A stretch of 64,000 nucleotides of DNA. Source: Cohnella sp. GbtcB17 (GTDB lineage: Bacteria; Bacillota; Bacilli; Paenibacillales; Paenibacillaceae). Under the pieces are notes generated by a model that made no database searches, had not been told where the DNA came from, and was given only the letters and a program-made list of their open reading frames with translations. This document shows positions 36,085 through 44,384 of this stretch, piece by piece. The position numbers were made by a program, and so were the translations under genes. Numbering within the stretch: position 1 is the first letter of the stretch; each line of letters begins with the position of its first letter. The stretch is taken from assembly GCF_019091135.1 (NCBI RefSeq), contig NZ_JAGXJW010000036.1:1-64000 (forward strand), given 5' to 3'.

Positions 36085-36960
36085 ATGTACAATAATCGCA
36101 GGCGTACGATTCAGTTCGATCGCTGTTCGCTGGAGGAGGATGCCGACCGTATGTTCGCAGGGGAAATGCCCGATATCGTCCGCCATCCCTCCTTCGTCCA
36201 GTCGTTCTCCCTCGCCGGCGAGCCTTCGTGGAGCAACCCTCTCGGCAGCGGCGACCGTACAGACCTGTTCCTCGTTCAAGAGGGGCGCGGCGAATGTCTG
36301 ATCGACGACATGATCATCTCTCTATCCGCTGGCGATGTGCTGGCACCGGCTCCCGGCAAAACCTATGAACTTGTCTCCTCCGCCCAAGCTCCGTTGACGG
36401 GCATCGTCATCGCCTGCGGCGGCGTCTCCTTATCAGGATTGCCCCAAGGCTGCGTCATCTCTCCGGAGGCGGTGCCGGTTGTGAATCTCGGCCACGATTT
36501 CAGCTCCGTCAACCGCTATTTTACGGATATCCACACCGAAGCCAAGAGCCCGTCGTACGGCTCCCGCGATCTTATTCAATTGCTGATGCAGGCCGCATTT
36601 GTCATTCTGCTGCGCAAGCTGTACCATGCCGAGCGGCAGACTGCGCCCACGACCGCGATGACGGTCAAAGCGTACATCGAGGAAAATTTTAACCGCGACC
36701 TGACGCTTAGCGATTTAGCCAACCTGGTGTTTGTAAGCCCTTATCACTTGGCCCATCTTTATAAGGACGAAATGGGCGTCTCCCCGATCCAGTACTTGAT
36801 CCATTGCCGGATCGAGGAAGCCAAGCGGCTGCTTCAGCACTCTAATTTGACAATACGTGAAATCGCTTCCAGGATCGGATATCCGAACGCCATTTATTTT
36901 AATCTGATGTTCAAAAAAATAACGGGCATGCCGCCGGGGAAGTATCGCAAGAAGAGCTGA
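36085..36960 (+). CDS. AraC-family transcriptional regulator
   Basis: About 291 residues if started at ATG 36085 (MYNNRR). The frame stays open to a TTG at 36022, and ATG 36151 has a better upstream GGAGGAGG, so the start is uncertain. N-terminal cupin (LFLVQEGRGECLIDD, LSAGDVLAPAPGKTYEL) and C-terminal double HTH (LTLSDLANLVFVSPYHLAHL; LTIREIASRIGYPNAIYFNL). It diverges from the second sugar ATPase and, through the shared 17-bp motif, may also control the epimerase-rbs-oxidoreductase cluster starting at 34234. It converges on the SDR operon. Confidence 0.9.
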   Translation: MYNNRRRTIQFDRCSLEEDADRMFAGEMPDIVRHPSFVQSFSLAGEPSWSNPLGSGDRTDLFLVQEGRGECLIDDMIISLSAGDVLAPAPGKTYELVSSAQAPLTGIVIACGGVSLSGLPQGCVISPEAVPVVNLGHDFSSVNRYFTDIHTEAKSPSYGSRDLIQLLMQAAFVILLRKLYHAERQTAPTTAMTVKAYIEENFNRDLTLSDLANLVFVSPYHLAHLYKDEMGVSPIQYLIHCRIEEAKRLLQHSNLTIREIASRIGYPNAIYFNLMFKKITGMPPGKYRKKS

Positions 36961-37045
36961 GGCGGGGTCGTGGCCCGGCACATCCGCGCGCATGGCGGCG
37001 ATCAATTTATTTTCGTCGCCGCATATGCCTCCTCCTCACGGCAAA

Positions 37046-37816
37046 TTAAATATTAAACCCGCCGGTAATATGAAGATCCGTTCCCGTGACTTGCGAAGAC
37101 TCGTTCGCCAGCAGATAGATGACGCCGTAGGCCATATCTTCCACCGTTTGAAGCCGTCCGCTCGGCACTTCGGACCTTCCAAGAGCTTCGAGTTCCTGTG
37201 CGCCGCTTCCGTTCTTTTCTACTCTGGCGACCTCGCCTTCCGTAGCCACCCATCCTACCGTCACCCAGTTAGACCGGATTTTATGCGCCGCATAGTTTCT
37301 GGCGATATGCTTGTTGAGCGTATGCATGGCGCCTTTGGCGCATCCGTAGGCAGCGAGGTCGTCAATTCCCCCGAACCCGTGGGTGGAGCCCATATGGACG
37401 ATCGACCCGCCGCCCGACTTCAGCATGTGTTCGATCGCGAACCTGGAGCAGAAAAAAGCGCTTTTCATGTTCACGTCGAACACCTGGTCATACAGCGCAT
37501 CGTCCGTCTCCAGCAGCGTCGCCCGGGGGAACCAACCGGCATTGTTGACAAGCCCGTCTATCCTTCCGAATCGGTTGACTGTGCGCTCGATGAATAGCCG
37601 GCATGTCGCAGATTCCGCGATATTGCCCTGAACGAAGCAGATTCGATCGCCGTACTCGGCCGACAGGCGCGAATCCAGCTCTTCGCCTTCGGAAGCGCTC
37701 CTTCCGCCGAACGCCACCATTGCGCCTTCCCGGACCGCCATCTCTACGATCCCTCTGCCGATCCCCTTCGTACCGCCGGTAACGGCAATCACCTTGTCTT
37801 TCAGACGTCCTTCCAT
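37046..37816 (-). CDS. short-chain dehydrogenase/reductase (SDR)
   Basis: 256 residues, classical SDR: cofactor motif TGGTKGIGRG (about 13-22), NNAGWFP, the catalytic Ser in HMGSTHGF and YGCAK (Tyr-x-x-x-Lys). The RBS AGGAGCG precedes the ATG. Last gene of the operon iolC-iolA-kduD-like-SDR; it starts 15 bp after the KduD-like gene. The substrate is probably an intermediate of a sugar-acid or inositol pathway, but nothing in the sequence fixes it. There is no clear terminator in the 85 bp to the converging AraC gene. Confidence 0.9.
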   Translation of the reverse strand: MEGRLKDKVIAVTGGTKGIGRGIVEMAVREGAMVAFGGRSASEGEELDSRLSAEYGDRICFVQGNIAESATCRLFIERTVNRFGRIDGLVNNAGWFPRATLLETDDALYDQVFDVNMKSAFFCSRFAIEHMLKSGGGSIVHMGSTHGFGGIDDLAAYGCAKGAMHTLNKHIARNYAAHKIRSNWVTVGWVATEGEVARVEKNGSGAQELEALGRSEVPSGRLQTVEDMAYGVIYLLANESSQVTGTDLHITGGFNI

Positions 37817-37831
37817 TGAAACGCTCCTCTC

Positions 37832-38584
37832 TTATCGGGCCAAATATCCCCCGTCGACGGGTATAACCGCCCCTGTAATATAGTTGGATGCCTCCGAGGA
37901 CAAAAACACGGCGATACCCGACAGGTCCTCCGGCGTGCCCCAGCGGCCGGCCGGAATTCTCGCTGTAATGGCAGGATACCGTACCGAATCCTCATGCAGA
38001 TCCTTATTCATGCTCGTGTCCATGTATCCGGGAGCGATCGCGTTCACCTGAATGCCCTGGCCGGCCCATTCGTTCGAGAGCGACTTGGTTAACTGCGCTA
38101 CGCCGCCTTTGCTCGCCGCATAGGCAGTCGCATTGAAGCCGCCGATGAAGCTCAGCATGGACGCCATGTTGATGATTTTGCCTCCGCCTCTCTTCAACAT
38201 AACCTCGCCGGCATATTTGCACAACTGAAAAACGGCAGAGAGGTTAAGCTCGATCACCCGATCCCATGCCTCCAGCGGCAAATCCAGGCAAGATCGGCGA
38301 TCGTGCATGCCGGCGTTGTTGATCAAGATATCAAGCCGGCCCCCGAGCAGCTCCACGGCATCCGTGAACGAACGCAACAAATCTTCCCGGTCCGACAAGT
38401 CGCCCCTCACGGCAAAAGCCGTCGGCCCACTTTCGCTCAACTTGAGCGCGGCCTCCGTCGCTTCGTCGCTCACGTCCAATATCACCACTTCGGCCCCGGC
38501 ATCGTGCAGACCTCTGGCCATCCCGTACCCCAAACCGCGGCTAGCGCCTGTGACGATCGCCTTTTTCCCTGTCAAATCAAACAT
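37832..38584 (-). CDS. SDR oxidoreductase resembling 2-dehydro-3-deoxy-D-gluconate 5-dehydrogenase
   Basis: 250 residues from ATG 38584 (GGAGG nine bases before); the frame extends upstream without a start signal. Cofactor motif TGASRGLGYG, NNAGMHDR, catalytic Ser in KIINMASMLSFIGGF, YAASK, then APGYMDTSMN, RIPAGRWGTPEDL and the C-terminal VDGGYLAR. These stretches match E. coli KduD closely (KIINIASMLSFQGG, IPAGRWGLPSDL, VDGGWLAR). KduD interconverts two keto-deoxy sugar acids in uronate breakdown. Here it is placed between iolA and another SDR, so it may instead oxidise an inositol-pathway intermediate; the substrate is uncertain. Confidence 0.85.
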   Translation of the reverse strand: MFDLTGKKAIVTGASRGLGYGMARGLHDAGAEVVILDVSDEATEAALKLSESGPTAFAVRGDLSDREDLLRSFTDAVELLGGRLDILINNAGMHDRRSCLDLPLEAWDRVIELNLSAVFQLCKYAGEVMLKRGGGKIINMASMLSFIGGFNATAYAASKGGVAQLTKSLSNEWAGQGIQVNAIAPGYMDTSMNKDLHEDSVRYPAITARIPAGRWGTPEDLSGIAVFLSSEASNYITGAVIPVDGGYLAR

Positions 38585-38604
38585 GGTCCGCATCCTCCGC
38601 CTCG

Positions 38605-40059
38605 TTAATATCGCGCGACGACCATTTTTTTGCGCGTATAGAACGCCACGCCGTCTTTGCCGTTGGCATGCAAATCGCCGTAGAACGATTTTTTGTAGCC
38701 GGAGAACGGGAAGAAGGCCATGGGCGCCGGTACCCCCACATTGATCCCCAGCATTCCCGCGTCCATCGTCTCGCGGAACTGACGGACCGATCTGGCATCG
38801 TACGTATAAATGCATCCTCCGTTGGCAAAATCCGACGCGTTGGCCAGCTCGATCGCTTCCTCAAGGGTGACCGCCCGAACGACTTGAAGGACAGGGGCGA
38901 ATATTTCATCGTTCCATATGTTCATCCCTTTGCGGGCATGGTCGAAAATCGTAGGGCCCAGAAAATACCCCGACCGACCGCTCGCTGCATGCTCCCTGCC
39001 GTCCAGGACAAGCGTCGCTCCTTCGCGCACGCCTTCTTCGATATATTGAACGGTTCGTTTTTTGTGTGCTTCGCGGATGACGGGTCCGAGAAACGTTCCT
39101 TTGTCCCTGCCGTCGCCGACAGTCAAGTTCCTTGCCGCGTCCGCCAGCTTTTTCACAAGCTCGTCGGCAATGCTTCCCACCGCTACGACGACCGAGCAGG
39201 CCATGCAGCGTTCTCCCGCCGAGCCGAATGCAGCGCCGACGATTTCTTTTACCGCCAGCTCCAAATCCGCATCGGGCATGACGATGGAATGATTTTTGGC
39301 TCCCCCGAGTGCCTGGACTCGTTTTCCATGGGCGGCGGCCGTCCGGTATACGTACTCCGCTACCGGCTGGGAGCCGACGAACGAGATGGCGGCTACGTCC
39401 GGATGCTCCAGCAATCCGTTGACTACGTCGTGGGCGCCGTGCACGATATTAAGTACGCCGTCCGGCAGTCCCGCTTCGCCGAACAGCTCCGCCAAGCGAT
39501 TCGCCAGCAGCGGCGTACGTTCCGAGGGCTTCAGCACAAACGTATTGCCGCAAGCGATCGCCAGCGGGAACATCCAGCAAGGCACCATCATCGGAAAGTT
39601 GAACGGCGTAATGCCGCCGACCACGCCGATCGGATAATGATACATCGCGGATTCGATATTCGTGGCGATGTCCGGCAGCTGACTGCCCATCATCAAGGTC
39701 GGCACCCCGGCCGCGAACTCCACGCACTCGATGCCGCGCTGCACTTCGCCGTAAGCCTCGGCATAGCTCTTGCCGTTCTCCAGCGTGATAAGTTTGGCCA
39801 GTTCGTCCCAACGATCGACGAGAAGCTGCTGATACTTGAACAGAATCCGCGCTCTCTTGGGAACCGCGACTTTGCTCCACTCTTTGAAAGCCTTGCTTGC
39901 CGCCCGTACAGCCTGATCCAGTTCGTCCTTGGTGGACAAGGGAACGCGAGCCACTTCTTCTCCCGTTGCCGGATTCGGAACCGGGTCCGATTGCTCCGAT
40001 GCCGAGACCGTCCATTGCCCCCCAATAAAATTAGGTACCGTCGTTATAGATGCTGTCAT
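38605..40059 (-). CDS. iolA: CoA-acylating methylmalonate-semialdehyde dehydrogenase
   Basis: 484 residues of the aldehyde dehydrogenase superfamily with MmsA/IolA marks: FIGGQW at the start, [40 protein letters not shown], and catalytic Cys285 in GSAGERCMA. IolA turns malonate semialdehyde (end of the myo-inositol pathway) or methylmalonate semialdehyde into acetyl- or propionyl-CoA. GGAGG precedes the ATG. It follows iolC by 18 bp under a LacI-type control region, supporting an inositol or inositol-like role. The other iol genes (iolB, D, E, G, J) are not adjacent. Confidence 0.93.
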   Translation of the reverse strand: MTASITTVPNFIGGQWTVSASEQSDPVPNPATGEEVARVPLSTKDELDQAVRAASKAFKEWSKVAVPKRARILFKYQQLLVDRWDELAKLITLENGKSYAEAYGEVQRGIECVEFAAGVPTLMMGSQLPDIATNIESAMYHYPIGVVGGITPFNFPMMVPCWMFPLAIACGNTFVLKPSERTPLLANRLAELFGEAGLPDGVLNIVHGAHDVVNGLLEHPDVAAISFVGSQPVAEYVYRTAAAHGKRVQALGGAKNHSIVMPDADLELAVKEIVGAAFGSAGERCMACSVVVAVGSIADELVKKLADAARNLTVGDGRDKGTFLGPVIREAHKKRTVQYIEEGVREGATLVLDGREHAASGRSGYFLGPTIFDHARKGMNIWNDEIFAPVLQVVRAVTLEEAIELANASDFANGGCIYTYDARSVRQFRETMDAGMLGINVGVPAPMAFFPFSGYKKSFYGDLHANGKDGVAFYTRKKMVVARY

Positions 40060-40077
40060 ATCGATTCCTCCTATGCG

Positions 40078-41055
40078 TTACCCCATCTGCTTCTTGGATG
40101 TCCATCGATCGATTTTCTCCTGGACCTGGCTTACAGTGGGCATGGCATCGGAGCAGCTATGGCTGGATACGACGATCGACGCCGAAGCCGCACCGAACGT
40201 CTGGGCTTTTTCAATTTCCCATCCTTGCATGATGCCGTATATAAAGGCGCCGGCGAAGGCGTCCCCCGCTCCAAAGGTTTTGACGACCTCGGCGGGAAAG
40301 GTGCTGCCATGGAAAATGTTGCCGCTGCGGTCATAAGCCTTGGACCCGTCGCCTCCTCTTTTAACGACGATCAGCCGTGCCTTATGCTTCAGCCAGTGAG
40401 CTGCCGTCCAATCGTCTTCTTGATGGAGGGGGCGGCCCATAGCGAGTTCGAGCAAATCGAATTCCTCGCGTCCTCCCAGAATACAGTCGCATTTCTCGGC
40501 TGCCAGCTTGGCATAGATGCCGGCTTCAAGCGCCGAGGTCCACGTATACGGACGGTAGTCGATATCGAAAAAAGTGACGACCTCATGCTTGGACGCGTAT
40601 TCCAACGCCATGAACACCGCTTCCCTTGAGGGGCTCTTCGCCAGCGCCGTTCCTGATATGAGCAGGGCTTTAGCCTTGCGAATATAGCCTTCGTCAATAT
40701 CCGCCGGAGACAGCTTCAAGTCGGCGACATTATCCCGGTACATGAGAATACTGCAGTCCGTCGGAGACTTGATCTCCGTAAATGCCAGTCCGGTAACGGC
40801 TCCTTCGCGATCAACCGCAACGCAGCGGGCATCTACGCCGGTCTGCTGCAAGTACCGGACGATATATCGACCGAAGGCATCGTCCGACACTTTGCCGATA
40901 AACCCGGCGCTCAATCCGAGCCTGGCGGCTGCCACGGTAATATTCGCGGGAGAGCCGCCCAAATACTTCGTAAAGGTCAAAGTCTCCTCCATCGGCCGAT
41001 GAATCTCGTTCGCATTGAGGTCGATGCATAGCCGGCCTAATCCGATTAGATCCAT
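40078..41055 (-). CDS. iolC: 5-dehydro-2-deoxygluconokinase
   Basis: 325 residues, PfkB/ribokinase family. N-terminal GRLCIDLNANE and LGGSPANITVAAARLG, substrate-side FFDIDYRPYTW, and the C-terminal GAGDAFAGAFIYG signature with the catalytic Asp. The combination with the LGGSPANIAV-type start and the DIDYRP motif is characteristic of IolC, which phosphorylates 2-deoxy-5-keto-gluconate. First gene of the operon running left through iolA and two SDR genes. The promoter region holds two identical LacI-type operators, and the beginning of the gene itself reads as a third, imperfect copy. Confidence 0.92.
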   Translation of the reverse strand: MDLIGLGRLCIDLNANEIHRPMEETLTFTKYLGGSPANITVAAARLGLSAGFIGKVSDDAFGRYIVRYLQQTGVDARCVAVDREGAVTGLAFTEIKSPTDCSILMYRDNVADLKLSPADIDEGYIRKAKALLISGTALAKSPSREAVFMALEYASKHEVVTFFDIDYRPYTWTSALEAGIYAKLAAEKCDCILGGREEFDLLELAMGRPLHQEDDWTAAHWLKHKARLIVVKRGGDGSKAYDRSGNIFHGSTFPAEVVKTFGAGDAFAGAFIYGIMQGWEIEKAQTFGAASASIVVSSHSCSDAMPTVSQVQEKIDRWTSKKQMG

Positions 41056-41114
41056 AGGTCGGTCCTGCTTAAAGTTCAGAACTCCTATTATAAAAACCTC
41101 CCTTCGTGTTATTC

Positions 41115-41130
41115 ATCTAATCGATTAGAT
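41115..41130. promoter_or_regulatory. LacI-family operator 1
   Basis: ATCTAATCGATTAGAT is a perfect 16-bp palindrome with the central CG typical of LacI-family operators. It lies between the LacI-type gene and iolC, about 60 bp before iolC. Confidence 0.8.
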
Positions 41131-41144
41131 AGAATCGCAAGTTC

Positions 41145-41160
41145 ATCTAATCGATTAGAT
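41145..41160. promoter_or_regulatory. LacI-family operator 2
   Basis: This is an identical copy of operator 1 (19 identical bases including the flank), with centres 30 bp apart. The spacing of almost three helical turns allows cooperative binding. Confidence 0.8.
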
Positions 41161-41198
41161 ATCATTACTATAAAACGTGCTCGCGGCGTTGTAAATCA

Positions 41199-42239
41199 TT
41201 ATTTTTCCATTTCTCTTGCCCTTGCTCCGCAAGTCCCCCGCACGATCAGCTCCACCGGCAGGACGATTCGATTGACAGGCTTATCATCGGCTTCTCGTTC
41301 CGGCATTTTTAACTTCTCCAGCAATATCATTGTCGCCTTTTTGCCGAGCTCATATCGAGGAATACGAACCGTAGTCAGCTGAATCAGCCGCGAATTCGCG
41401 ATAAAAAGATCGTCAAAGCCGACGACGGCCAAATCGTCGGGTACGCTCAATTTTAAATCATAGGCAGCATCGATGACGCCGATCGCGCCTACATCATTAA
41501 TATTTATTATGGCTGTCGGCCGTTTGGATGCATCCAGCTCCATTAATGTCTTCGTTGCGAGATAGCTAGGCTCATAACGCGCTTCTCCGGAAATAAGCCA
41601 TTCCGGTTCGATCGCAAGCCCTGACTCGCGCATGGCGAAGACATAGCCTTCTCGTCTCAAACGGGTTATCTCGGAGCCCTCCACCCCACCCATAAACGCA
41701 ACTTTGCGATGGCCAAGTCCGAGGAGGTGGTTCGTAGCCGTCACCGCACCGTTAAAGTTGTCGGATACCACACTGTCCATATCAAGCCCCGGAAGCTCTC
41801 GATGCGCAAAAACGACAGGCAAAGCATAATCTTTTAGTTCTTTTAATACGGCCCCATCTTTTTCCAGCGCGGTTGTAATAATCATACCGTCCGTCTTGCC
41901 TTCGCGCAGTAGCCTAAGCGCATCCGCCAGACGTTGACCATCTTCATTGGTGTTAATGATGTTTACCAAATAACCGGCTTCTTGCGCCACCTCTTCGCAA
42001 GCCTTGGCGATGTCCGGATAAAAAGGATTCGTAATGTCGGCTACGACAAGACTTAAAGTCTGGCTTCGCCTTACTCGCAGTCCTCTGGCTACCGCATTAG
42101 GCACATAGTCCAGCTCGCGGATCGCCTGAAGGATCCGTTCCTTTTTCTCCGGGCTAACATATCGCGTATTGTTCAACACATAGGAGACGGTAGCAACCGA
42201 CACTTTGGCGTGATTCGCAATATCTTTTATCGTAGTCAT
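41199..42239 (-). CDS. LacI-family transcriptional regulator
   Basis: 346 residues: N-terminal LacI HTH (TIKDIANHAKVSVATVSYVL) with hinge helix NAVARGLRV, then a periplasmic-binding-protein-like sensor domain (LSLVVADITNPFYPDIAKAC through VVGFDDLFIAN). It is transcribed in the same direction as iolC and ends 143 bp before it. The gap contains two identical palindromes, so it probably represses the iolC-iolA-SDR operon and is released by a sugar or inositol derivative. The ribosome site before its ATG is weak (GGGAAC). Confidence 0.94.
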   Translation of the reverse strand: MTTIKDIANHAKVSVATVSYVLNNTRYVSPEKKERILQAIRELDYVPNAVARGLRVRRSQTLSLVVADITNPFYPDIAKACEEVAQEAGYLVNIINTNEDGQRLADALRLLREGKTDGMIITTALEKDGAVLKELKDYALPVVFAHRELPGLDMDSVVSDNFNGAVTATNHLLGLGHRKVAFMGGVEGSEITRLRREGYVFAMRESGLAIEPEWLISGEARYEPSYLATKTLMELDASKRPTAIININDVGAIGVIDAAYDLKLSVPDDLAVVGFDDLFIANSRLIQLTTVRIPRYELGKKATMILLEKLKMPEREADDKPVNRIVLPVELIVRGTCGARAREMEK

Positions 42240-42357
42240 CGTTTCGTTCCCTGCCGTTTGTTTTTTGCCGACCGCTGTTAATGGCTAATCATAACTATGG
42301 CATGTTCTACGCGATTTCACAACGCTTTAAAAAAAGCGCAATCGAATGAATCCGAGA

Positions 42358-42384
42358 ATACAAAAACACGCCTTATCGGCGTGT
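42358..42384 (-). terminator. terminator overlapping the end of the GH151-like gene
   Basis: Minus strand: ACACGCC - GATAA - GGCGTGT followed by TTTTTG. The stem's first arm encodes the last codons and the stop codon TAA sits in the loop. It belongs to a hairpin family repeated at 50714, 58851 and 61172. Confidence 0.88.
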
Positions 42385-44355
42385 CTCTTCTAAAACGACC
42401 ATCTGATGTCCCTGAACGCGGGGAACGGTCAGCTTCACGGTGTCGCCGGACTGAACGAAAGGTATGGATTCACCCTGGGGAATCAACGTCGCCCGCGTCA
42501 CGCGCGATCCGACGGTCAGCTCGGCAGCGATGTCGTGGAGCGGCGGCATATCCTCGATCACGCTCGTCCTTCCGCGTTGAATCGGCGCGGCATACGTCAG
42601 GTGCAATATATATCTCTCCTGCGAACGCTGATAGACGAATCGTGCCCGACCGCAGCTGGGCAAGCTTACCCGCATGACAGGCTTGCGATAAACCAGCTTC
42701 AGAGCGTTGATCAGATAGTCGCGATGATATTTGGCGCCATGGCGGAAGTACATCGAGCAGATCGGATGAGCCACGTACACAATGCTGCCTTTGCGGATGG
42801 CGGCCGGGTAATCGGCCGGTTCCATACCATAGGGCGTGTTCTGATGCGAGCAATAATGTCCATATGTCCTGTTGAAGTACGGTTCGTAGATCGTGGCCAG
42901 CACTTCCGCGTCCTTCACGCTGACCTGCTCGGCGCCTTCATAGAACAAAAACGGACTCGATACGATGCCGGCGTTCAACGGTTCGCCCGCAAGCACATAA
43001 TCGTTCTCGTACAAGGAGGGACCTTGATAGGCGGCGCCGACATCGAGCTGAAAATGTGTTTTTCCCGGATTCAAGCCGCTTGTCCCCGTGAGGAGCAAAC
43101 TTCCGCCCCGGTCGACATAGCTTTGGATTCGCAAGGCCGCTTCCTCATTTAACACAACGGAATCCGGCAGGATCAGCGTCTCGAATCGGTCCAACGCCCG
43201 TTCCGGGTCCGCGATGTCGAAGTCGAGCTGGCATTCGAGCAGCATCTTGGTCAGACCTTCATCCGCTTCCGATCGGTTCGATAATATGACGCCGAGCGTA
43301 GCCGTCTCCTCGACGTCGAAGCACCATTCCTCGATCTGTTCCGCATAGCGGTAAGCTTCGCCGATCGTGCGATACGTCTCCATATCCATCAGACCGCTCG
43401 GATGCATCTGATCGCCGATGCTGCAGCGGGCGCCGTACATCATCATCGAAGCGACCTCGTAGCGAAGCGCTTCGGGGCTCTTAAATCCGCCGAACTCGCC
43501 CCACATCGTGTGAAATTTCCCGGTCATCCCGAGGTACGAACTTCCGAGGGCGGCAAAATATTTGGCACGCACGGGCATCTTGTCGTACCCGCCCCATGTC
43601 GTCGGCAAGTCTTCCATCTCGATATGGGTGTGGACGCCATGCCACTCCTTGTGATTCAACTCCGCGCCGCCGTTAAAGAAAATGGACGCATCCCGGTGAT
43701 ACGCTCTCAATATTGACGTGCAGGTTGAAGTAAAACGCGTCCATTTGAGAACTTGATAGCTGCGCACGTCCTGTTCGACAGCCGGGTTCAGCCCCTGCTC
43801 CTTCATGCCGGCGACGCAATTGTCACACCAGCATAGCGGCGGCTGGAAGCAAATATCGTAAAAAAGACCGTCGAGCTCCGGATAACGTTCGCACACTTCG
43901 CGGGTTTGCGCATAAATCAATTCCGCATAGCGGCCGCTTGGACACATGAATTTCCAGGAAACGATCGGCCGCTTGTCGGAGGGCGACGCATCCGGCAAGC
44001 CGCCGATCATCTGTATCCCGCCATCCTGCTGCCGCGCTACGCATTCCGGCATGTCGTCCGCATCCCCTGCCGACCAGCCGACCGTAATATAGATCGGCGC
44101 CTTGACCCCGATCGCATGCGCGGCGTCCACCATCGCTCCGGTCAGGTCGACATCGAGCGTCGGATGCATGCGGCCCGCCTTGGTCGGGTAATAGCTCCAG
44201 CTGTGATGGCACTTGGCGAAAATCGTGATGGAGTTTACATGTCCCGCTCGAAGCGCATCCTGGAATTGCCCTGCATCGAATTTAGCACCTACGCCCGGTA
44301 TGAACTCGGAAGTATGAAAATCCAGATGCACTTGTCTTGAAGCCAGCTTGTTCAT
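42373..44355 (-). CDS. putative alpha-L-fucosidase, GH151-like
   Basis: 660 residues. A TIM barrel (about 1-380) begins RQVHLDFHTSEFIPGVGAKF and contains SITIFAKCHHSWSYYP, the Cys-rich DGLFYDICFQPPLCWCDNC, and FHTMWGEFGGFK. A Rossmann-like trimerisation domain as in beta-galactosidases (about 385-590; LILPDSVVLNEEAALRIQSY) and a beta C-terminus follow. This architecture matches what I know of GH151, described for a Paenibacillus fucosidase; the assignment was not checked. No signal peptide. It starts 29 bp after the YesN-type regulator and ends inside its terminator, so it is the last gene of that unit. Confidence 0.68.
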   Translation of the reverse strand: MNKLASRQVHLDFHTSEFIPGVGAKFDAGQFQDALRAGHVNSITIFAKCHHSWSYYPTKAGRMHPTLDVDLTGAMVDAAHAIGVKAPIYITVGWSAGDADDMPECVARQQDGGIQMIGGLPDASPSDKRPIVSWKFMCPSGRYAELIYAQTREVCERYPELDGLFYDICFQPPLCWCDNCVAGMKEQGLNPAVEQDVRSYQVLKWTRFTSTCTSILRAYHRDASIFFNGGAELNHKEWHGVHTHIEMEDLPTTWGGYDKMPVRAKYFAALGSSYLGMTGKFHTMWGEFGGFKSPEALRYEVASMMMYGARCSIGDQMHPSGLMDMETYRTIGEAYRYAEQIEEWCFDVEETATLGVILSNRSEADEGLTKMLLECQLDFDIADPERALDRFETLILPDSVVLNEEAALRIQSYVDRGGSLLLTGTSGLNPGKTHFQLDVGAAYQGPSLYENDYVLAGEPLNAGIVSSPFLFYEGAEQVSVKDAEVLATIYEPYFNRTYGHYCSHQNTPYGMEPADYPAAIRKGSIVYVAHPICSMYFRHGAKYHRDYLINALKLVYRKPVMRVSLPSCGRARFVYQRSQERYILHLTYAAPIQRGRTSVIEDMPPLHDIAAELTVGSRVTRATLIPQGESIPFVQSGDTVKLTVPRVQGHQMVVLEETRR

Positions 44356-44384
44356 TCGTCAGACCTACTCCCTCTCGTGATCGT

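Noticed and set aside
41115-41160. Short direct repeats as a CRISPR array
   Set aside because: Only two copies with a 14-bp spacer, perfectly palindromic and in a promoter region next to a LacI gene: operators fit better. No CRISPR array or cas gene was seen anywhere in the window.
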